Assembly (NCBI GenBank): GCA_052389895.1
Contig: JBQTHM010000008.1
Span: 1 to 64,000 of the forward strand
DNA from: CAVVXX01 sp052389895
GTDB taxonomy: Bacteria; Pseudomonadota; Alphaproteobacteria; Micropepsales; Micropepsaceae
Direction of reading: 5' to 3'
Length of the DNA: 64,000 nt
In this document: one piece after another, positions 39,415 through 49,539 of the stretch
Layout of the letters: each line of letters opens with the position of its first letter
How positions within the stretch are numbered: the stretch's first letter is position 1
Made by a program: the position numbers and the translations under genes
The notes under the pieces: generated by a model
What the model saw: only the letters and a program-made list of their open reading frames with translations
The model's database searches: none
What the model was told of the DNA's origin: nothing

Positions 39415-42168
39415 CTAGCCGACGGCCTTCGGCGACGTTGGCCGGCTGGCCTGACGAAATAACGGCCAAGCGGCCATTCTGTTTCGTATCTTCTTCTCGA
39501 TCTCGACAATGATCAGCAGGACGATCCCCGAGCCGACGACCAGCAGACCATCCGTGATCGAGATGGGGCGGGTATCGAAGGTCCGCTGCATGATCGGAAG
39601 ATAAGTGATCGCGAACTGGGCCACGATGACAAAGCCAACGCCAAGCAACACCGCCGGCGTGCCAAGCACCCCTTCCACCGTCAGTGATGTTTCATGCACG
39701 TATCGCACGCTGAAGAGATAGAAAATTTCCATCACAACAATGGTGTTGACAACGAGGGTGCGTGCTTCCTCGATCGCTAGGCCGCGCGCTTCCGCCCAAA
39801 AGAACATGCCGAAGGCCCCCGCCATGAAAAGCGCGGAGACAAACACGACAATCCATACGAGAACGCCGGTAAGAAGGGGTTGATCGCGCCGCCGTGGCGG
39901 GCGGCGCATCGCGCCGTGTTCGGTCGGCTCGAAGGCAAGCGTTAGTCCCAGCGCAACCGCAGTGATCATATTGATCCACAAAATCTGGACCGGCGTCACC
40001 GGCAATGCGAGGCCGAGGGCGATGGCGGCGAGGATCGTCAATGCCTCGCCGCCGTTTGTCGGCAACGTCCAGCCGATCACCTTCGTCACGTTGTCATAGA
40101 CAGTACGTCCCTCACGAACGGCGGCGACGATGGAAGCGAAGTTGTCGTCGGCCAGCACCATTTCCGCCGCTTCTTTTGCCGCTTCCGTTCCCTTTTGCCC
40201 CATTGCGACGCCGACATCGGCCCGTTTAAGGGCTGGCGCATCGTTTACGCCGTCGCCGGTCATCGCGACGGTGAGGCCTTCCGCCTGGAGCGCCTGCACG
40301 AGTCGCAGCTTGTGCTCGGGCGTGGTGCGCGCGAAAACGGTCGTTTCCCGCACGGCAGCTCGCAAGGCCTTGCCGTCGAGCGAATCGAGATCCTTACCGG
40401 TCATGACGCGGGGCTCTTCCGCCAGTCCAAGCTGACGCCCGATTTCGCGCGCGGTTACCGCGTGATCGCCGGTAATCATCACCACGCGGATCCCCGCCTT
40501 CCTGCATTCACTGACGGCGTCTATGGCTTCCAACCTAGGCGGATCGATGAACCCGATGCATCCGAGCAGAACCGCGCCGCCTTCGACGTCAGAGAAGGAA
40601 AGGTCCTGCTGGCCTTTTCTCGCGTGCTTGGTTGCAAAGGCGAGCACGCGCTGCCCCTTCTTGGCGAGGTTGTCCGCCCGCTCGCGCCAGGCGTCCTTGT
40701 CGATCGGCCGATCGCCGCCAGATCGGCGTTCCCTGACGCACATATCGAGAATGCGCTCCGGCGCACCCTTGATCAGTATGAAGGCGCCGTTCTCGTTGCT
40801 GTGGTGCAGGGTGGCCATGAAACGGTGCTGAGAGTCGAAGGGTATTTCGTCCTTCCTGGTAAGCTGCGTGCGAAGAAGCGGCGCATCGAGGCCCGCCTTC
40901 TTGCCAAGCGTAACAAGCGCGCCCTCCATCGGATCGCCGTCTACCACCCAGCCGCGCTCGCTTTCGCGGATTTCCGCATCGTTGCAGAGAACGGCGGCAC
41001 GTATGAGATCGCTCGCCACGGCGTCCTCGGCGGGGTCGATGTTGCGCTCCCCCTTCAGAAGCGCGCCGGTGGGCTCATAACCGACGCCTGTGGCTTCATA
41101 TTCCGCCTCGGCAGTTGCGAAACTACGCGCTGTCATTTCATTGCGGGTGAGCGTGCCGGTTTTGTCGGAACAGATGACTGAGACTGAACCGAGGGTTTCG
41201 ACCGCCGGCAGGCGGCGGATGATCGCGTTGCGGGCGGCCATGCGCTGCACGCCGATGGCAAGCGTGATCGTCAGGATGGCCGGCAGGCCTTCCGGAATTG
41301 CGGCAACCGCAAGACCGACCACCGTCATGAAGGCCTCATCAAGCCGGTACCCGCCCACGAAATGCGAATAAACAAAGGCAAGGGCGGAAACGCCTAGGAT
41401 CACGATCGTGAGTTGCTTGGCGAAATCGTCCATCTGCCGGATTAGCGGCGTCTTCAAGGTTTCGACCGCGCCGAGCAGCGTGCTGATGTGTCCGAGCTCC
41501 GTATGGAGACCGGTCGCAACGACCACACCGCTGCCTCGTCCAGCCGCAACCAAGGTTCCCGAAAACGCCATCGAACTGCGGTCGCCCAAAGACGCATTGA
41601 CCGCAACCGGCGCCGTTGCCTTTTCCGCTGCTACGGATTCGCCGGTGAGGATGGCTTCGTCGATCTTCAGGCTGCGCGCGCGCAGCAGGCGAAGATCGGC
41701 CGGTACGCGATCGCCGGCCTCGACCAGCACGACGTCGCCGGGAACGACTTGATCGGCTGAGACGGTTAGGCGCTGCCCGTCGCGCAGCACCGCCGCTTTC
41801 GGATCGATCTTGCCGCGAATGGCGTCGAGCGCCTGTTCGGCGCGCCCTTCCTGAACGAATCCGATGATGGCGTTTATTATCACGACGCCAAGGATGACGG
41901 CGGCATCAATCGCATGCTCGAGCAGAAACGCCATAACCGCCGCGGCAAGCAGGATGTAGATGAGCAAATTGTGAAACTGGAGCAGCAGTCGCATCAATGC
42001 GCTGCGCCTGGCCGCCTGAGGCAGCAGGTTCGGCCCATGTTCGGTTAGTCGGCGTTTGGCCTCTTCCGTGGAGAGACCCTTAGGCTGGGCGTCGAGCGCC
42101 GCGAGAACTTCGTCCGGTTCCCGGCTGCGCCAGTCTCGCGGCGTGCCATTTGTTTTGGCGCCCGTCAT
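39415..42168 (-). CDS. P2-type cation-transporting ATPase
   Basis: 917-aa P-type ATPase with N-terminal actuator, TM4 motif AAIPEGLPAILTI, phosphorylation site SDKTGTLTRNEMT, the hinge MTGDGVNDAPALKRADVGVAMG, and a C-terminal six-helix cation ATPase domain. The PEGLP and overall layout are of the Ca2+/Na+ P2 group rather than heavy-metal P1B. Ion not determinable. ATG 42168 preferred over GTG-type starts upstream. Confidence 0.92.
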   Translation of the reverse strand: MTGAKTNGTPRDWRSREPDEVLAALDAQPKGLSTEEAKRRLTEHGPNLLPQAARRSALMRLLLQFHNLLIYILLAAAVMAFLLEHAIDAAVILGVVIINAIIGFVQEGRAEQALDAIRGKIDPKAAVLRDGQRLTVSADQVVPGDVVLVEAGDRVPADLRLLRARSLKIDEAILTGESVAAEKATAPVAVNASLGDRSSMAFSGTLVAAGRGSGVVVATGLHTELGHISTLLGAVETLKTPLIRQMDDFAKQLTIVILGVSALAFVYSHFVGGYRLDEAFMTVVGLAVAAIPEGLPAILTITLAIGVQRMAARNAIIRRLPAVETLGSVSVICSDKTGTLTRNEMTARSFATAEAEYEATGVGYEPTGALLKGERNIDPAEDAVASDLIRAAVLCNDAEIRESERGWVVDGDPMEGALVTLGKKAGLDAPLLRTQLTRKDEIPFDSQHRFMATLHHSNENGAFILIKGAPERILDMCVRERRSGGDRPIDKDAWRERADNLAKKGQRVLAFATKHARKGQQDLSFSDVEGGAVLLGCIGFIDPPRLEAIDAVSECRKAGIRVVMITGDHAVTAREIGRQLGLAEEPRVMTGKDLDSLDGKALRAAVRETTVFARTTPEHKLRLVQALQAEGLTVAMTGDGVNDAPALKRADVGVAMGQKGTEAAKEAAEMVLADDNFASIVAAVREGRTVYDNVTKVIGWTLPTNGGEALTILAAIALGLALPVTPVQILWINMITAVALGLTLAFEPTEHGAMRRPPRRRDQPLLTGVLVWIVVFVSALFMAGAFGMFFWAEARGLAIEEARTLVVNTIVVMEIFYLFSVRYVHETSLTVEGVLGTPAVLLGVGFVIVAQFAITYLPIMQRTFDTRPISITDGLLVVGSGIVLLIIVEIEKKIRNRMAAWPLFRQASRPTSPKAVG

Positions 42169-42180
42169 GCCCACCCTCAT

Positions 42181-42423
42181 TGTCGTGCCGCTGCAATGAA
42201 CGTTTCGCTTTTGGGGACTGGGACGGTTCTAGCGCAGTTCGACGTGCCGCCGGAACCGAAAACGGAGTTGCCCGCTTCGAATTCGACCTTGGCTTTCGCA
42301 TGCCAGAAAGCTGTGCCCGGCGACGGGCTTGCTTCGGGGTGCGTTTCATCGTTTAGATCATGCGGATTTGTATTGCGGAACGGCTGCGCCGTGGTGCTGT
42401 CATCGGCACATGCGCAGGATCTC
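42181..42423. other. Intergenic region between ATPase and PmtA-like genes
   Basis: Open frames run through on both strands but neither has a recognisable family, ribosome site or compositional support. I see no clear promoter element. Confidence 0.3.
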
Positions 42424-43164
42424 ATGACATTTCCGACCGGAGAGCATGTCAGCCGCAGTCTCGACCGAGTGACGGTTGAGAAGGCCTATGCCGGCTGGGC
42501 GCCAGTTTACGACATTGTGTTCGGTCCAATGTTCCTTCATGCCCGGCGCGCGGCCGCGCTATGCGCGCGGCAAGTCGGCGGCCGCGTCCTCGAGGTGGGC
42601 GTGGGCACCGGCCTCTCGCTTGTCCATTACGACTCCACGATGGAGGTCTTCGGGATCGATATCTCGGAGCCGATGATCGCAAGAGCACGCAAGCGCGTGC
42701 TAGGAGGCGGCTTTCCGCACGTAAAGGCGCTGGAGGTTATGGATGCGCACAAGCTTGCCTTTCCGGATTGCTTCTTCGACTGCGTCGTCGCCCAGTTTGT
42801 AATCACACTTGTCGAAAATCCCGAGCGTGTTCTTTCGGAATGCCTGCGCGTCGTGCGACCCGGGGGCGAGATAATTCTCGCCAGTCATTTCTATTCGGAG
42901 CGCGGCATTCTTGCCGCGCTTGAGCGGCTGTGCGCGCGGCCCGCGGCTGCGTTGGGACTGCGGCTGGAATTTCCCTTCGCGCGTGTCGAGGAGTGGCTGC
43001 GCGGCCAAATCGATGTTCAACTTGTCGACCGCCGTGCTCTGCCGTTGAGCCACACGATAGTGAGGCTACGGCGCCTTGACGCGGCCAGTCAGATAGGCGA
43101 ATGGCAGGCGCAGGGAATGAAAACGGGAATTCCTCATCGGCCGCAACCATGGTTTAGGGGCTGA
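42424..43164 (+). CDS. PmtA-like phosphatidylethanolamine N-methyltransferase
   Basis: 246-aa class I SAM methyltransferase. VEKAYAGWAPVYDIVFGPMFLHARR at the N-terminus and RVLEVGVGTGLSL, then FFDCVVAQFVITLVENPERVL, HFYSERGILAALERL and LRLEFPFARVEEWL all follow the Rhizobium/Rhodobacter PmtA pattern. Would make phosphatidylcholine from phosphatidylethanolamine. Start at ATG 42424; the longer frame upstream is not family-like. Its stop abuts galE. Confidence 0.75.
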   Translation: MTFPTGEHVSRSLDRVTVEKAYAGWAPVYDIVFGPMFLHARRAAALCARQVGGRVLEVGVGTGLSLVHYDSTMEVFGIDISEPMIARARKRVLGGGFPHVKALEVMDAHKLAFPDCFFDCVVAQFVITLVENPERVLSECLRVVRPGGEIILASHFYSERGILAALERLCARPAAALGLRLEFPFARVEEWLRGQIDVQLVDRRALPLSHTIVRLRRLDAASQIGEWQAQGMKTGIPHRPQPWFRG

Positions 43165-44163
43165 ATGAAGAAATCAGTGCTCGTGACCGGTGGCGCCGGC
43201 TATGTCGGGGCGCACACGTGCAAGGCGCTGGCCCAAGCCGGTTATTTGCCTGTCACCGTGGACAATCTCTCGCTCGGCCATCGCAAATTTGTGCGCTGGG
43301 GCCCGCTCGTAGTCGCAGATATTGCAGACGCAGCTACGATCAAGGAGGCGTGCCGCAAGTACGAGATTGCCTCTGCGATTCATTTCGCGGCCTTCGCCCT
43401 GGTCGAAGAATCCGTTGCCGACCCCGCCCGCTACTATCGGAATAACGTGCTGGGCACATTCGGACTTCTTGAGGCCTTGCGAGAGTCCCGCGTTGCAACA
43501 TTTGTCTTCTCCAGCTCGTGCGCAGTCTACGGTTCGCCCGAGCGGCAACCTATAAATGAGATGACTCCGCCAAATCCCGTCAATCCGTATGGCGCTTCGA
43601 AGCTGGTGATCGAGCGTGCGCTTGCCGACTACGCACGCGCCTATGAGTTTCGCTCGATCGCATTGCGTTATTTCAACGCCTGCGGGGCAGACCCCGACGG
43701 GGAAATCGGCGAATTGCGAGCGGTGGAAACGCATCTCATTCCCCGCGCCATGATGTGGCTGCAAGGGCACCTGGATACCTTTCAGGTATTTGGCACGGAC
43801 TATCCGACGCCAGATGGAACCGCAATTCGCGATTACGTTCACGTTTGCGATCTTGCCGACGCTCACTTGCTCGCGCTGAAGGCGCTGGAAGGGTCCGCGC
43901 AACAGGGTGTCTACAATCTGGGAACCGGCATCGGCCGTTCCGTCAAACAGGTTCTCGACCAGATCGCGCGTGCGAGCGGACTGCCCCTGCCGGCTATGGC
44001 CGGTCCACGCCGCTCCGGCGATCCGCCCGTACTGATTGCCGATCCCGGGCGTGCGAAAAATGAACTCGGGTTTTTGCCGCTGCGATCCAATTTGGAGACC
44101 ATTGTCTCGACCGCGTGGGGGTGGCACCAGAAAGCGCATCCGCAGCGGAAACGGCCCGCCTGA
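43165..44163 (+). CDS. galE: UDP-glucose 4-epimerase
   Basis: 332-aa extended SDR. NAD motif VTGGAGYVGAH (8-18), FSSSCAVYG with catalytic Ser, NPYGASK with Tyr and Lys, ALRYFNACGADPDGE and RDYVHVCDLADAH, all diagnostic of GalE. Supplies UDP-galactose for polysaccharide made by the downstream EPS locus. Begins directly after the PmtA-like stop. Confidence 0.93.
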   Translation: MKKSVLVTGGAGYVGAHTCKALAQAGYLPVTVDNLSLGHRKFVRWGPLVVADIADAATIKEACRKYEIASAIHFAAFALVEESVADPARYYRNNVLGTFGLLEALRESRVATFVFSSSCAVYGSPERQPINEMTPPNPVNPYGASKLVIERALADYARAYEFRSIALRYFNACGADPDGEIGELRAVETHLIPRAMMWLQGHLDTFQVFGTDYPTPDGTAIRDYVHVCDLADAHLLALKALEGSAQQGVYNLGTGIGRSVKQVLDQIARASGLPLPAMAGPRRSGDPPVLIADPGRAKNELGFLPLRSNLETIVSTAWGWHQKAHPQRKRPA

Positions 44164-44405
44164 CGCGACGCTCACCGTCATTTCTTAATCCTCATTATCC
44201 GTATTTGCGTTCCGGCGTTCCGCACTCGCCGCGGGTGTCTTGTTGGAACGGTGCTGCACGTGCTGCATGCATTCCGCCTGCGGTCCGCCGTAATGTTCCC
44301 TAAGCGCGGCGATGATTACAATTTTCAATTTATTTTCAAACGCGCTTTCAACGCGCATTGAACTGTTTGTGGCTGAGTGGCGCTCCGCAGTAACGGGACC
44401 GTCAC

Positions 44406-45125
44406 GTGTCTCAGCCGCTCAATGTTTGTTGGTTTGTCATCGTGGCAATGCTGGCGGCGTTGCCGGCACAAGTCCGCGGCGCATCTCTATCGCCGCTTCC
44501 CGTCCGTCTTCCCGTGGGTGAGCCGGCAAAGCCGCCGCCGGATTGGATGGATTATTGCGCGCGTTATCCCGGTGCGTGCGACGCGCGCGGCGAATCTGTC
44601 ACCGCCCTCGAACTAAGCGAGGGAAACTGGAACTTGATTATTGCCGTAAGTGCATGGGCTAACGCTGCCATCCGGGAAAAAACGGACGCGACTCATTGGG
44701 GCGTCGCGGACCGCTGGGATTTTCCGGCGGACGGATATGGCGACTGTGAGGACATTGCGATCCTGAAGCGGGAAATGCTAATCGCGTTTGGCCTTCCCGC
44801 TGAGGCTCTCTTACTGACGGTCGTTTGGGACAGGAAAAATCAGGGACATGCTGTGCTTACCACGCACACGCCGCAGGGCGACTACGTGCTCGACAACCGG
44901 AGCCCGCACGTCCTTCCCTGGTGGCAAACTGGCTATGATTTCGTGAAACGCCAATCGCAGTTGGATCCCAACCAATGGGTCTACATAGACGGCCTGACTT
45001 GGCCGAAACCTGTGACGGTCGCATGTGCCGGCGATGCGTGCAGCGCGGGGGCGTGCGAGCCAGGCACATGCAATCAACCTTCGTCCGAAATCGGCGGACC
45101 CCTTAGGGCCACCGCGCTTCCCTGA
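44406..45125 (+). CDS. Transglutaminase-like cysteine proteinase (BTLCP family)
   Basis: 239-aa exported protein; a signal peptide ends near QVRGAS. Catalytic triad of the family visible: Cys in ADGYGDCEDIAILK, His in KNQGHAVLTTH and Asp in DYVLDNRSPHV. These periplasmic LapG-like proteins cleave surface adhesins or act near EPS genes. GTG start at 44406. The C-terminal tail has four cysteines. Convergent with the EPS polymerase gene. Confidence 0.85.
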   Translation: MSQPLNVCWFVIVAMLAALPAQVRGASLSPLPVRLPVGEPAKPPPDWMDYCARYPGACDARGESVTALELSEGNWNLIIAVSAWANAAIREKTDATHWGVADRWDFPADGYGDCEDIAILKREMLIAFGLPAEALLLTVVWDRKNQGHAVLTTHTPQGDYVLDNRSPHVLPWWQTGYDFVKRQSQLDPNQWVYIDGLTWPKPVTVACAGDACSAGACEPGTCNQPSSEIGGPLRATALP

Positions 45126-45148
45126 TTTCGCCGCAGATCGTGGGTGAC

Positions 45149-46558
45149 CTATGCCGGACGGGCGAGTGATCGCCAGGACCGCGTGGGGAATGCCTGCGCC
45201 ACGCCCAAACCCAGCAACGTCGCATACGTCAATGACACCGCCGGAATCTGCAGGCTAAAATCAAAAACCGAATGAAATGCGACGAGTGCGGATGCCCCCA
45301 CCGCAACGGCCGAATACACGCGATGGCGGTGCCGCACATACACTCCTCTTATGCAGATGACCGTTAGCCACGCCAAGGCAGCCCACCACGCACCAGCCGC
45401 CGGCAGGCCGAGACCCGCCGCGAATTCAAGCCAATCGTTGTGAGCCTTGTCGAGCACAAACGGGATGGTCTCGGAAGCATAAAGCGGAAACGCCGTCTCA
45501 AATGTACCGAGCCCCAGTCCAAATACAGGGGCGTTGTGGATCATACGCGTCGCGGCGTCCCAAGCGACGATGCGGATCGAATCCGGCCCGCCCGCCTCGA
45601 CGAGCAAATCGAGCTGTCTCTGCAACGTGTCACCGCTCGCGAAATACATTCCGATCAGGATTGCGACGATCACGGTGGCGCCGCTGGTGGCGAGCATGCC
45701 TTGCCCCCGGCGTGCCGCCAGGGGCGCAGCAAGAACCAGCAGAACGAAGAATGCGAAAACAACGGCCGCGGCGCCGGCGCGCGACGCACTAAATACAATC
45801 GTGGAAAAGCAAAGAATGAGCGCAAGCAGATAAATCAGGCCCCGCCCGGAGAGGAAGTTGAGAAGACTTAGGGCATAGACGCGGCCCCCCTGACCCCTGC
45901 GCATGCGCCCCCCCGCCAGCGAGAACAGCCGCGCCACGGCCGCGACCGCTGCCAACCCCGCAAATGTCGCGTAGGAATTTTTCAGGACGAACGGTCCCGC
46001 AAACCTGCTTCCAACCGGGGCGGTCGAGTAAAACAGCTCGAACTGCCTCATCCCAAATGCAGCCAGCCCGATGCCATAGGCGGCATAAACGGTGCCGGCG
46101 ACAATGTCCACATCGAGAAGAAAGCTCGCTCGCCGCTCCTCCGCACCGAGCAAAACGACAAGGAAAAATGCAAGCGCAAAGGCCGCAATCTTCATGACTT
46201 CAAAGGTCGTACGCCACGGATCAAGCGAGACTGCACCGGCTAGGGATTGGCCGAGGCTTTCCGAGGCCATGCTCCAAATCGGATGTATCCACTCGTGCGG
46301 CACGAAAGGCAGCGTTTGTGCAACAGCCCAAGACAGCGTGAGCACCACGAGAACAAACGGCACAGCAAGCCGTTTGACATAGCGCCAGGCGGATTGTTGC
46401 ACGTTGTCTGCAATCAGGATCCACGCGCCGTATGCGAAGGCGATGAGACAAATCAGCAGTGCGGCGGACCATTGGCGGTTGCTGCCCAAAGGGAAGGGGG
46501 CCCAAGCAAGAACAGCGGCAAAAAACCAGACGACTATGGATTCCAGGGACCTGTGCAT
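45149..46558 (-). CDS. O-antigen ligase/Wzy-type polysaccharide polymerase
   Basis: 469-aa integral membrane protein with about ten hydrophobic segments and a periplasmic loop bearing PVFGLGLGTFETAFPLYASETIPFVLDKAHNDWLEFAAGLG, the Wzy_C/WaaL signature with conserved His. Polymerises or ligates the repeat unit of the EPS. ATG 46558 used; the frame upstream lies in the neighbouring gene. It is 2 bp from the gene at 46561. Confidence 0.88.
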   Translation of the reverse strand: MHRSLESIVVWFFAAVLAWAPFPLGSNRQWSAALLICLIAFAYGAWILIADNVQQSAWRYVKRLAVPFVLVVLTLSWAVAQTLPFVPHEWIHPIWSMASESLGQSLAGAVSLDPWRTTFEVMKIAAFALAFFLVVLLGAEERRASFLLDVDIVAGTVYAAYGIGLAAFGMRQFELFYSTAPVGSRFAGPFVLKNSYATFAGLAAVAAVARLFSLAGGRMRRGQGGRVYALSLLNFLSGRGLIYLLALILCFSTIVFSASRAGAAAVVFAFFVLLVLAAPLAARRGQGMLATSGATVIVAILIGMYFASGDTLQRQLDLLVEAGGPDSIRIVAWDAATRMIHNAPVFGLGLGTFETAFPLYASETIPFVLDKAHNDWLEFAAGLGLPAAGAWWAALAWLTVICIRGVYVRHRHRVYSAVAVGASALVAFHSVFDFSLQIPAVSLTYATLLGLGVAQAFPTRSWRSLARPA

Positions 46559-46560
46559 CG

Positions 46561-47217
46561 TTATCCTTGTGCCTTGCGCCGCTCCGATGCGATCCAGCGA
46601 TTGAGGGCACGCAACTCTTCTTGGTTTGACCGGAATGATTCGGACACCAGCCGGGCACCCGCTTGGGTCGCGAGCAACGAGACGAGATGGCGCCGCAACG
46701 CGGGCACCGACCAAAGCAGCCGCACCTGGCGGGCCGCTAGCGCTTTGCCGTCGTCGGAAAGATGGCCCCACAGGTCCGCAGCCAGTCGCGCCCGTCGTGG
46801 CGCGACCCAGTACTCTTGCGGGCCAAGCAGAAGCGCGTTTTCCAGTATTCGTGCCGCACCTGCGGGATCGTGCGCCTTGCGTGCGGACGCCAGCAGAACC
46901 CATCCCCTGATGTCGGCTGGCGCGCGGGCAAGCCCTTCGCGCGCCGTGGCCTCCACCAATGATGGCACTTCGCCGGAGGCGAACATCGCCTCGGCCCGCA
47001 CAAGCACGGTTCGCCCGTCTACGTCTTGCGCGCGCGCGAGTATTCGGGCCGCGGCGCGATATGTCTCCGGGGCCTGAGTTACATTCATCGCCATGTAGGC
47101 GGGTACGGGGAATACGGAATCGGCCGCCAGGCCGGCCACGTATTTCGAACCTGCCGGAATAATCAGGAGCGCCGGCAGCAGCAGGGCGAGTCGTGCGGAT
47201 ATGGCGGCCGCTTGCAT
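46561..47217 (-). CDS. EPS-locus TPR-like protein of unknown function
   Basis: 218-aa protein with an N-terminal hydrophobic segment and an all-helical body (AAARILARAQDVDGRTVLVRAEAMFA, GLARAPADIRGWVLLASARKA) that looks like degenerate tetratricopeptide repeats. Lies between Wzc and Wzy genes with 2-3 bp gaps, so it belongs to the EPS operon. No family assigned. Confidence 0.7.
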   Translation of the reverse strand: MQAAAISARLALLLPALLIIPAGSKYVAGLAADSVFPVPAYMAMNVTQAPETYRAAARILARAQDVDGRTVLVRAEAMFASGEVPSLVEATAREGLARAPADIRGWVLLASARKAHDPAGAARILENALLLGPQEYWVAPRRARLAADLWGHLSDDGKALAARQVRLLWSVPALRRHLVSLLATQAGARLVSESFRSNQEELRALNRWIASERRKAQG

Positions 47218-47220
47218 GGC

Positions 47221-49446
47221 CTATTCTTGGTAATAGGCTGCGTAGTTGGGAGAGCCGTAATAGCCCTTGTATCCGTAATTGTAATAGTGAAAGCGCGACA
47301 CGTCGCAGCGCGTAAGAACGCTGCCGGCTACCGGGACGCCGCTATCGGCAAGCAGTCGCATTGCGGCGGCGGCCGCGTCGCGTGGCGTCTTTTCCCAGCG
47401 GGAAACAAAAACGACAGTGTCGGCAAGCCCGGCTATAAGCCTTGTGTCGTTGACGGGCAGAAGGGGGCAGCTGTCGATAATCACGAGATCAGAACGGGAT
47501 TTGAGAACGGCAATGAGCTGTTCGAAGGCCTTTGAGGCCAACAGATCGGGGGGAATCGCAACCTTCTCGTGCGACGCCGGCAGAAAGCGCAAAGCGGACT
47601 GCGGGTCCTTGTGAATTCCGTCGCTGATGGGGATGCGGCCTGAAAGAACGTCGGCCAGGCCGGTCGGCGCATCTTTCGCTCCCAGCACGTTGGCGACGTT
47701 TGGGTGCCTGAGGTCGGCATCCACCAAGACGACATCCTGATTGTTCTGGGCTGCCTGGCGGGCCAGCGCGACGGAAACTGTGGTTTTGCCTTCTCCTGGC
47801 GCAGACGAGGTGACCAGGATCACTTTCGGCTTCCGGTCGACGTTCGAAAGCGCGAGACCGATCAGGAGGCTACGGATGGATTCGGCGAAAGACGAAAGCG
47901 GTTTTGTGACCACGTGATCTGCCGGCGTATCAACCTCGATTTCCGGAATCGTCGCGAGCACGGGAATGCCAAGCAGGCGCTCGACTTGGCCGGTCGTGCG
48001 AAAACCGTTGTCGAGCGTTTCCGCGATGCGCGCCACGGCAAAACCCATCAGCAGCGACACCGGGAATGCAATGCCGAAAACAAGCCCGAAGTTGGGGAAG
48101 CTCGGCCGCTTGGGTACGTCGGCGTGCGAAAGAATGCGCGCGTCGGGCGTCTGGATGCCTTCCTGATCCTGTGTCTGCTTGAAGCGGGAAAGGAATGCGT
48201 CGTAAAGCGCGCGGGTCGAGGCCGCATTGGCTTCGAGCACCTTCAGTTGGACGCGCGCCTGGTTCTGCTCGCCGGTTTTGGTCTCGGTTTGATTCAGGCT
48301 CGCTTCAAGAGAGCTTACGCGCGCCCTGGCCTCCGCCACGCCGTTCTCGACCGTCTGGACGACTCGGCGGATTTCCTGCCAGATCTTCGCCTGCAGATTG
48401 GATTTTTCGGATGCGAGATCGAGCATCTTTGGATGGCGTGGCCCGTATTTTGAGACCAGTTCGGCCTCGCGGCGCAGGAATTCCGTCTCCTGCGCGCGAA
48501 GCTGGGCAATAAAAGGCGAGTCCACGACCTGCGACACGTCGGCCATGCGGCCCTGCCGCTGCAATTCGTGTACACGCGAGAGCTTGGCCTCCTGTTCCGC
48601 GAGCGCCGAGCGCGCAAGGATCAGTTGCGAGTTGATTTGCCCGAGCTGCGCTTCCGTGATCGAAGTGCCCTCTATCGTTTCCGTAAGATTGTGGTCGGCC
48701 TTGTATTGCGCCACGGCCGCTTCGGCGGTTTCGACCTGGCCCTTCAACTCCTCCAGGCGCCTGGCAAGCCAGCGCGTCGCGCGTTCCGTCGATTCGAGCT
48801 TTGTTTCGAGTTGATCCTCGATGTACGCGTCCGCATAGGCATTTGCGAGGCGCGCCGCCTTCACCGGGTCCGCCGACTGCACGCTCATTGTAATCGCAAG
48901 CGATAGTCCGACCGGAGACACGGATAGATGGTCGGTCAGCCGGTCGATGACGGCGTTTATTTCCGCTTCGGCCTTTTCTTTGTTGCTTAAGACCGTTTCG
49001 CTGGCGATCCACGAGGAAGGATTGAGCAATCTGAAAATCGAAAGCCAAGAGCGCGTCGCACCGGAATTGAATTCGGGGTCGCGCATCAGGCCAGTTTTCT
49101 TGATCACCCTTTCGGCGAGGTTTCGGGATTTCAGAATCTGGACCTGACTTTGGATCGTCGCCTGGTCGGAGGGGAGGCCGGAAAGTACCGCGTCGACGTC
49201 GACAACCGTTTCCTTGCGCTGGTTCAGCATCACCAGCGCCGTCCCGGTGTAGAGCGGGGTAAGCTGAAATGTAATGGCGGCGACCACGAGCAGGATGCCG
49301 ATTACCGTTCCCGCAATCAGCTTGCGACGCGCGCGCAGCAATTGCAGCAACGCGCCGATATCGAAACGGGGCTCTTGGGTATCGGCCGCAGACAACGTGT
49401 TGTCAGGAAGTGAATTGCTGCCGCCGATTCGGGCTACGACGTTCAT
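47221..49446 (-). CDS. EPS chain-length determinant with tyrosine autokinase (Wzc/ExoP type)
   Basis: 741-aa protein: Wzz domain with two transmembrane helices (about 45-65 and 450-470) and a long coiled coil between, then a cytoplasmic BY-kinase. Walker A SSAPGEGKTTVS, Walker A' VVLVDADLRHP, Walker B LVIIDSCPL. The C-terminal tail has nine tyrosines in the last 21 residues, the autophosphorylation cluster. Controls export and length of EPS with the Wza protein at 51686. Confidence 0.93.
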   Translation of the reverse strand: MNVVARIGGSNSLPDNTLSAADTQEPRFDIGALLQLLRARRKLIAGTVIGILLVVAAITFQLTPLYTGTALVMLNQRKETVVDVDAVLSGLPSDQATIQSQVQILKSRNLAERVIKKTGLMRDPEFNSGATRSWLSIFRLLNPSSWIASETVLSNKEKAEAEINAVIDRLTDHLSVSPVGLSLAITMSVQSADPVKAARLANAYADAYIEDQLETKLESTERATRWLARRLEELKGQVETAEAAVAQYKADHNLTETIEGTSITEAQLGQINSQLILARSALAEQEAKLSRVHELQRQGRMADVSQVVDSPFIAQLRAQETEFLRREAELVSKYGPRHPKMLDLASEKSNLQAKIWQEIRRVVQTVENGVAEARARVSSLEASLNQTETKTGEQNQARVQLKVLEANAASTRALYDAFLSRFKQTQDQEGIQTPDARILSHADVPKRPSFPNFGLVFGIAFPVSLLMGFAVARIAETLDNGFRTTGQVERLLGIPVLATIPEIEVDTPADHVVTKPLSSFAESIRSLLIGLALSNVDRKPKVILVTSSAPGEGKTTVSVALARQAAQNNQDVVLVDADLRHPNVANVLGAKDAPTGLADVLSGRIPISDGIHKDPQSALRFLPASHEKVAIPPDLLASKAFEQLIAVLKSRSDLVIIDSCPLLPVNDTRLIAGLADTVVFVSRWEKTPRDAAAAAMRLLADSGVPVAGSVLTRCDVSRFHYYNYGYKGYYGSPNYAAYYQE

Positions 49447-49539
49447 CTTCCTACCCAGGGCCCCGCAGGCACCGTGCGGTGGCCGTCATCTCGCGCCTGG
49501 TTCAGTCTTGGGCCGAATCACCCGAAACCACTGGGATCC

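Noticed and set aside
39321..39509. N-terminal extension of archease
   Set aside because: Overlaps the end of the P-type ATPase gene and is Arg-rich without homology.
42196..42423. N-terminal extension of the PmtA-like frame
   Set aside because: No family match; the methyltransferase pattern starts at 42424.
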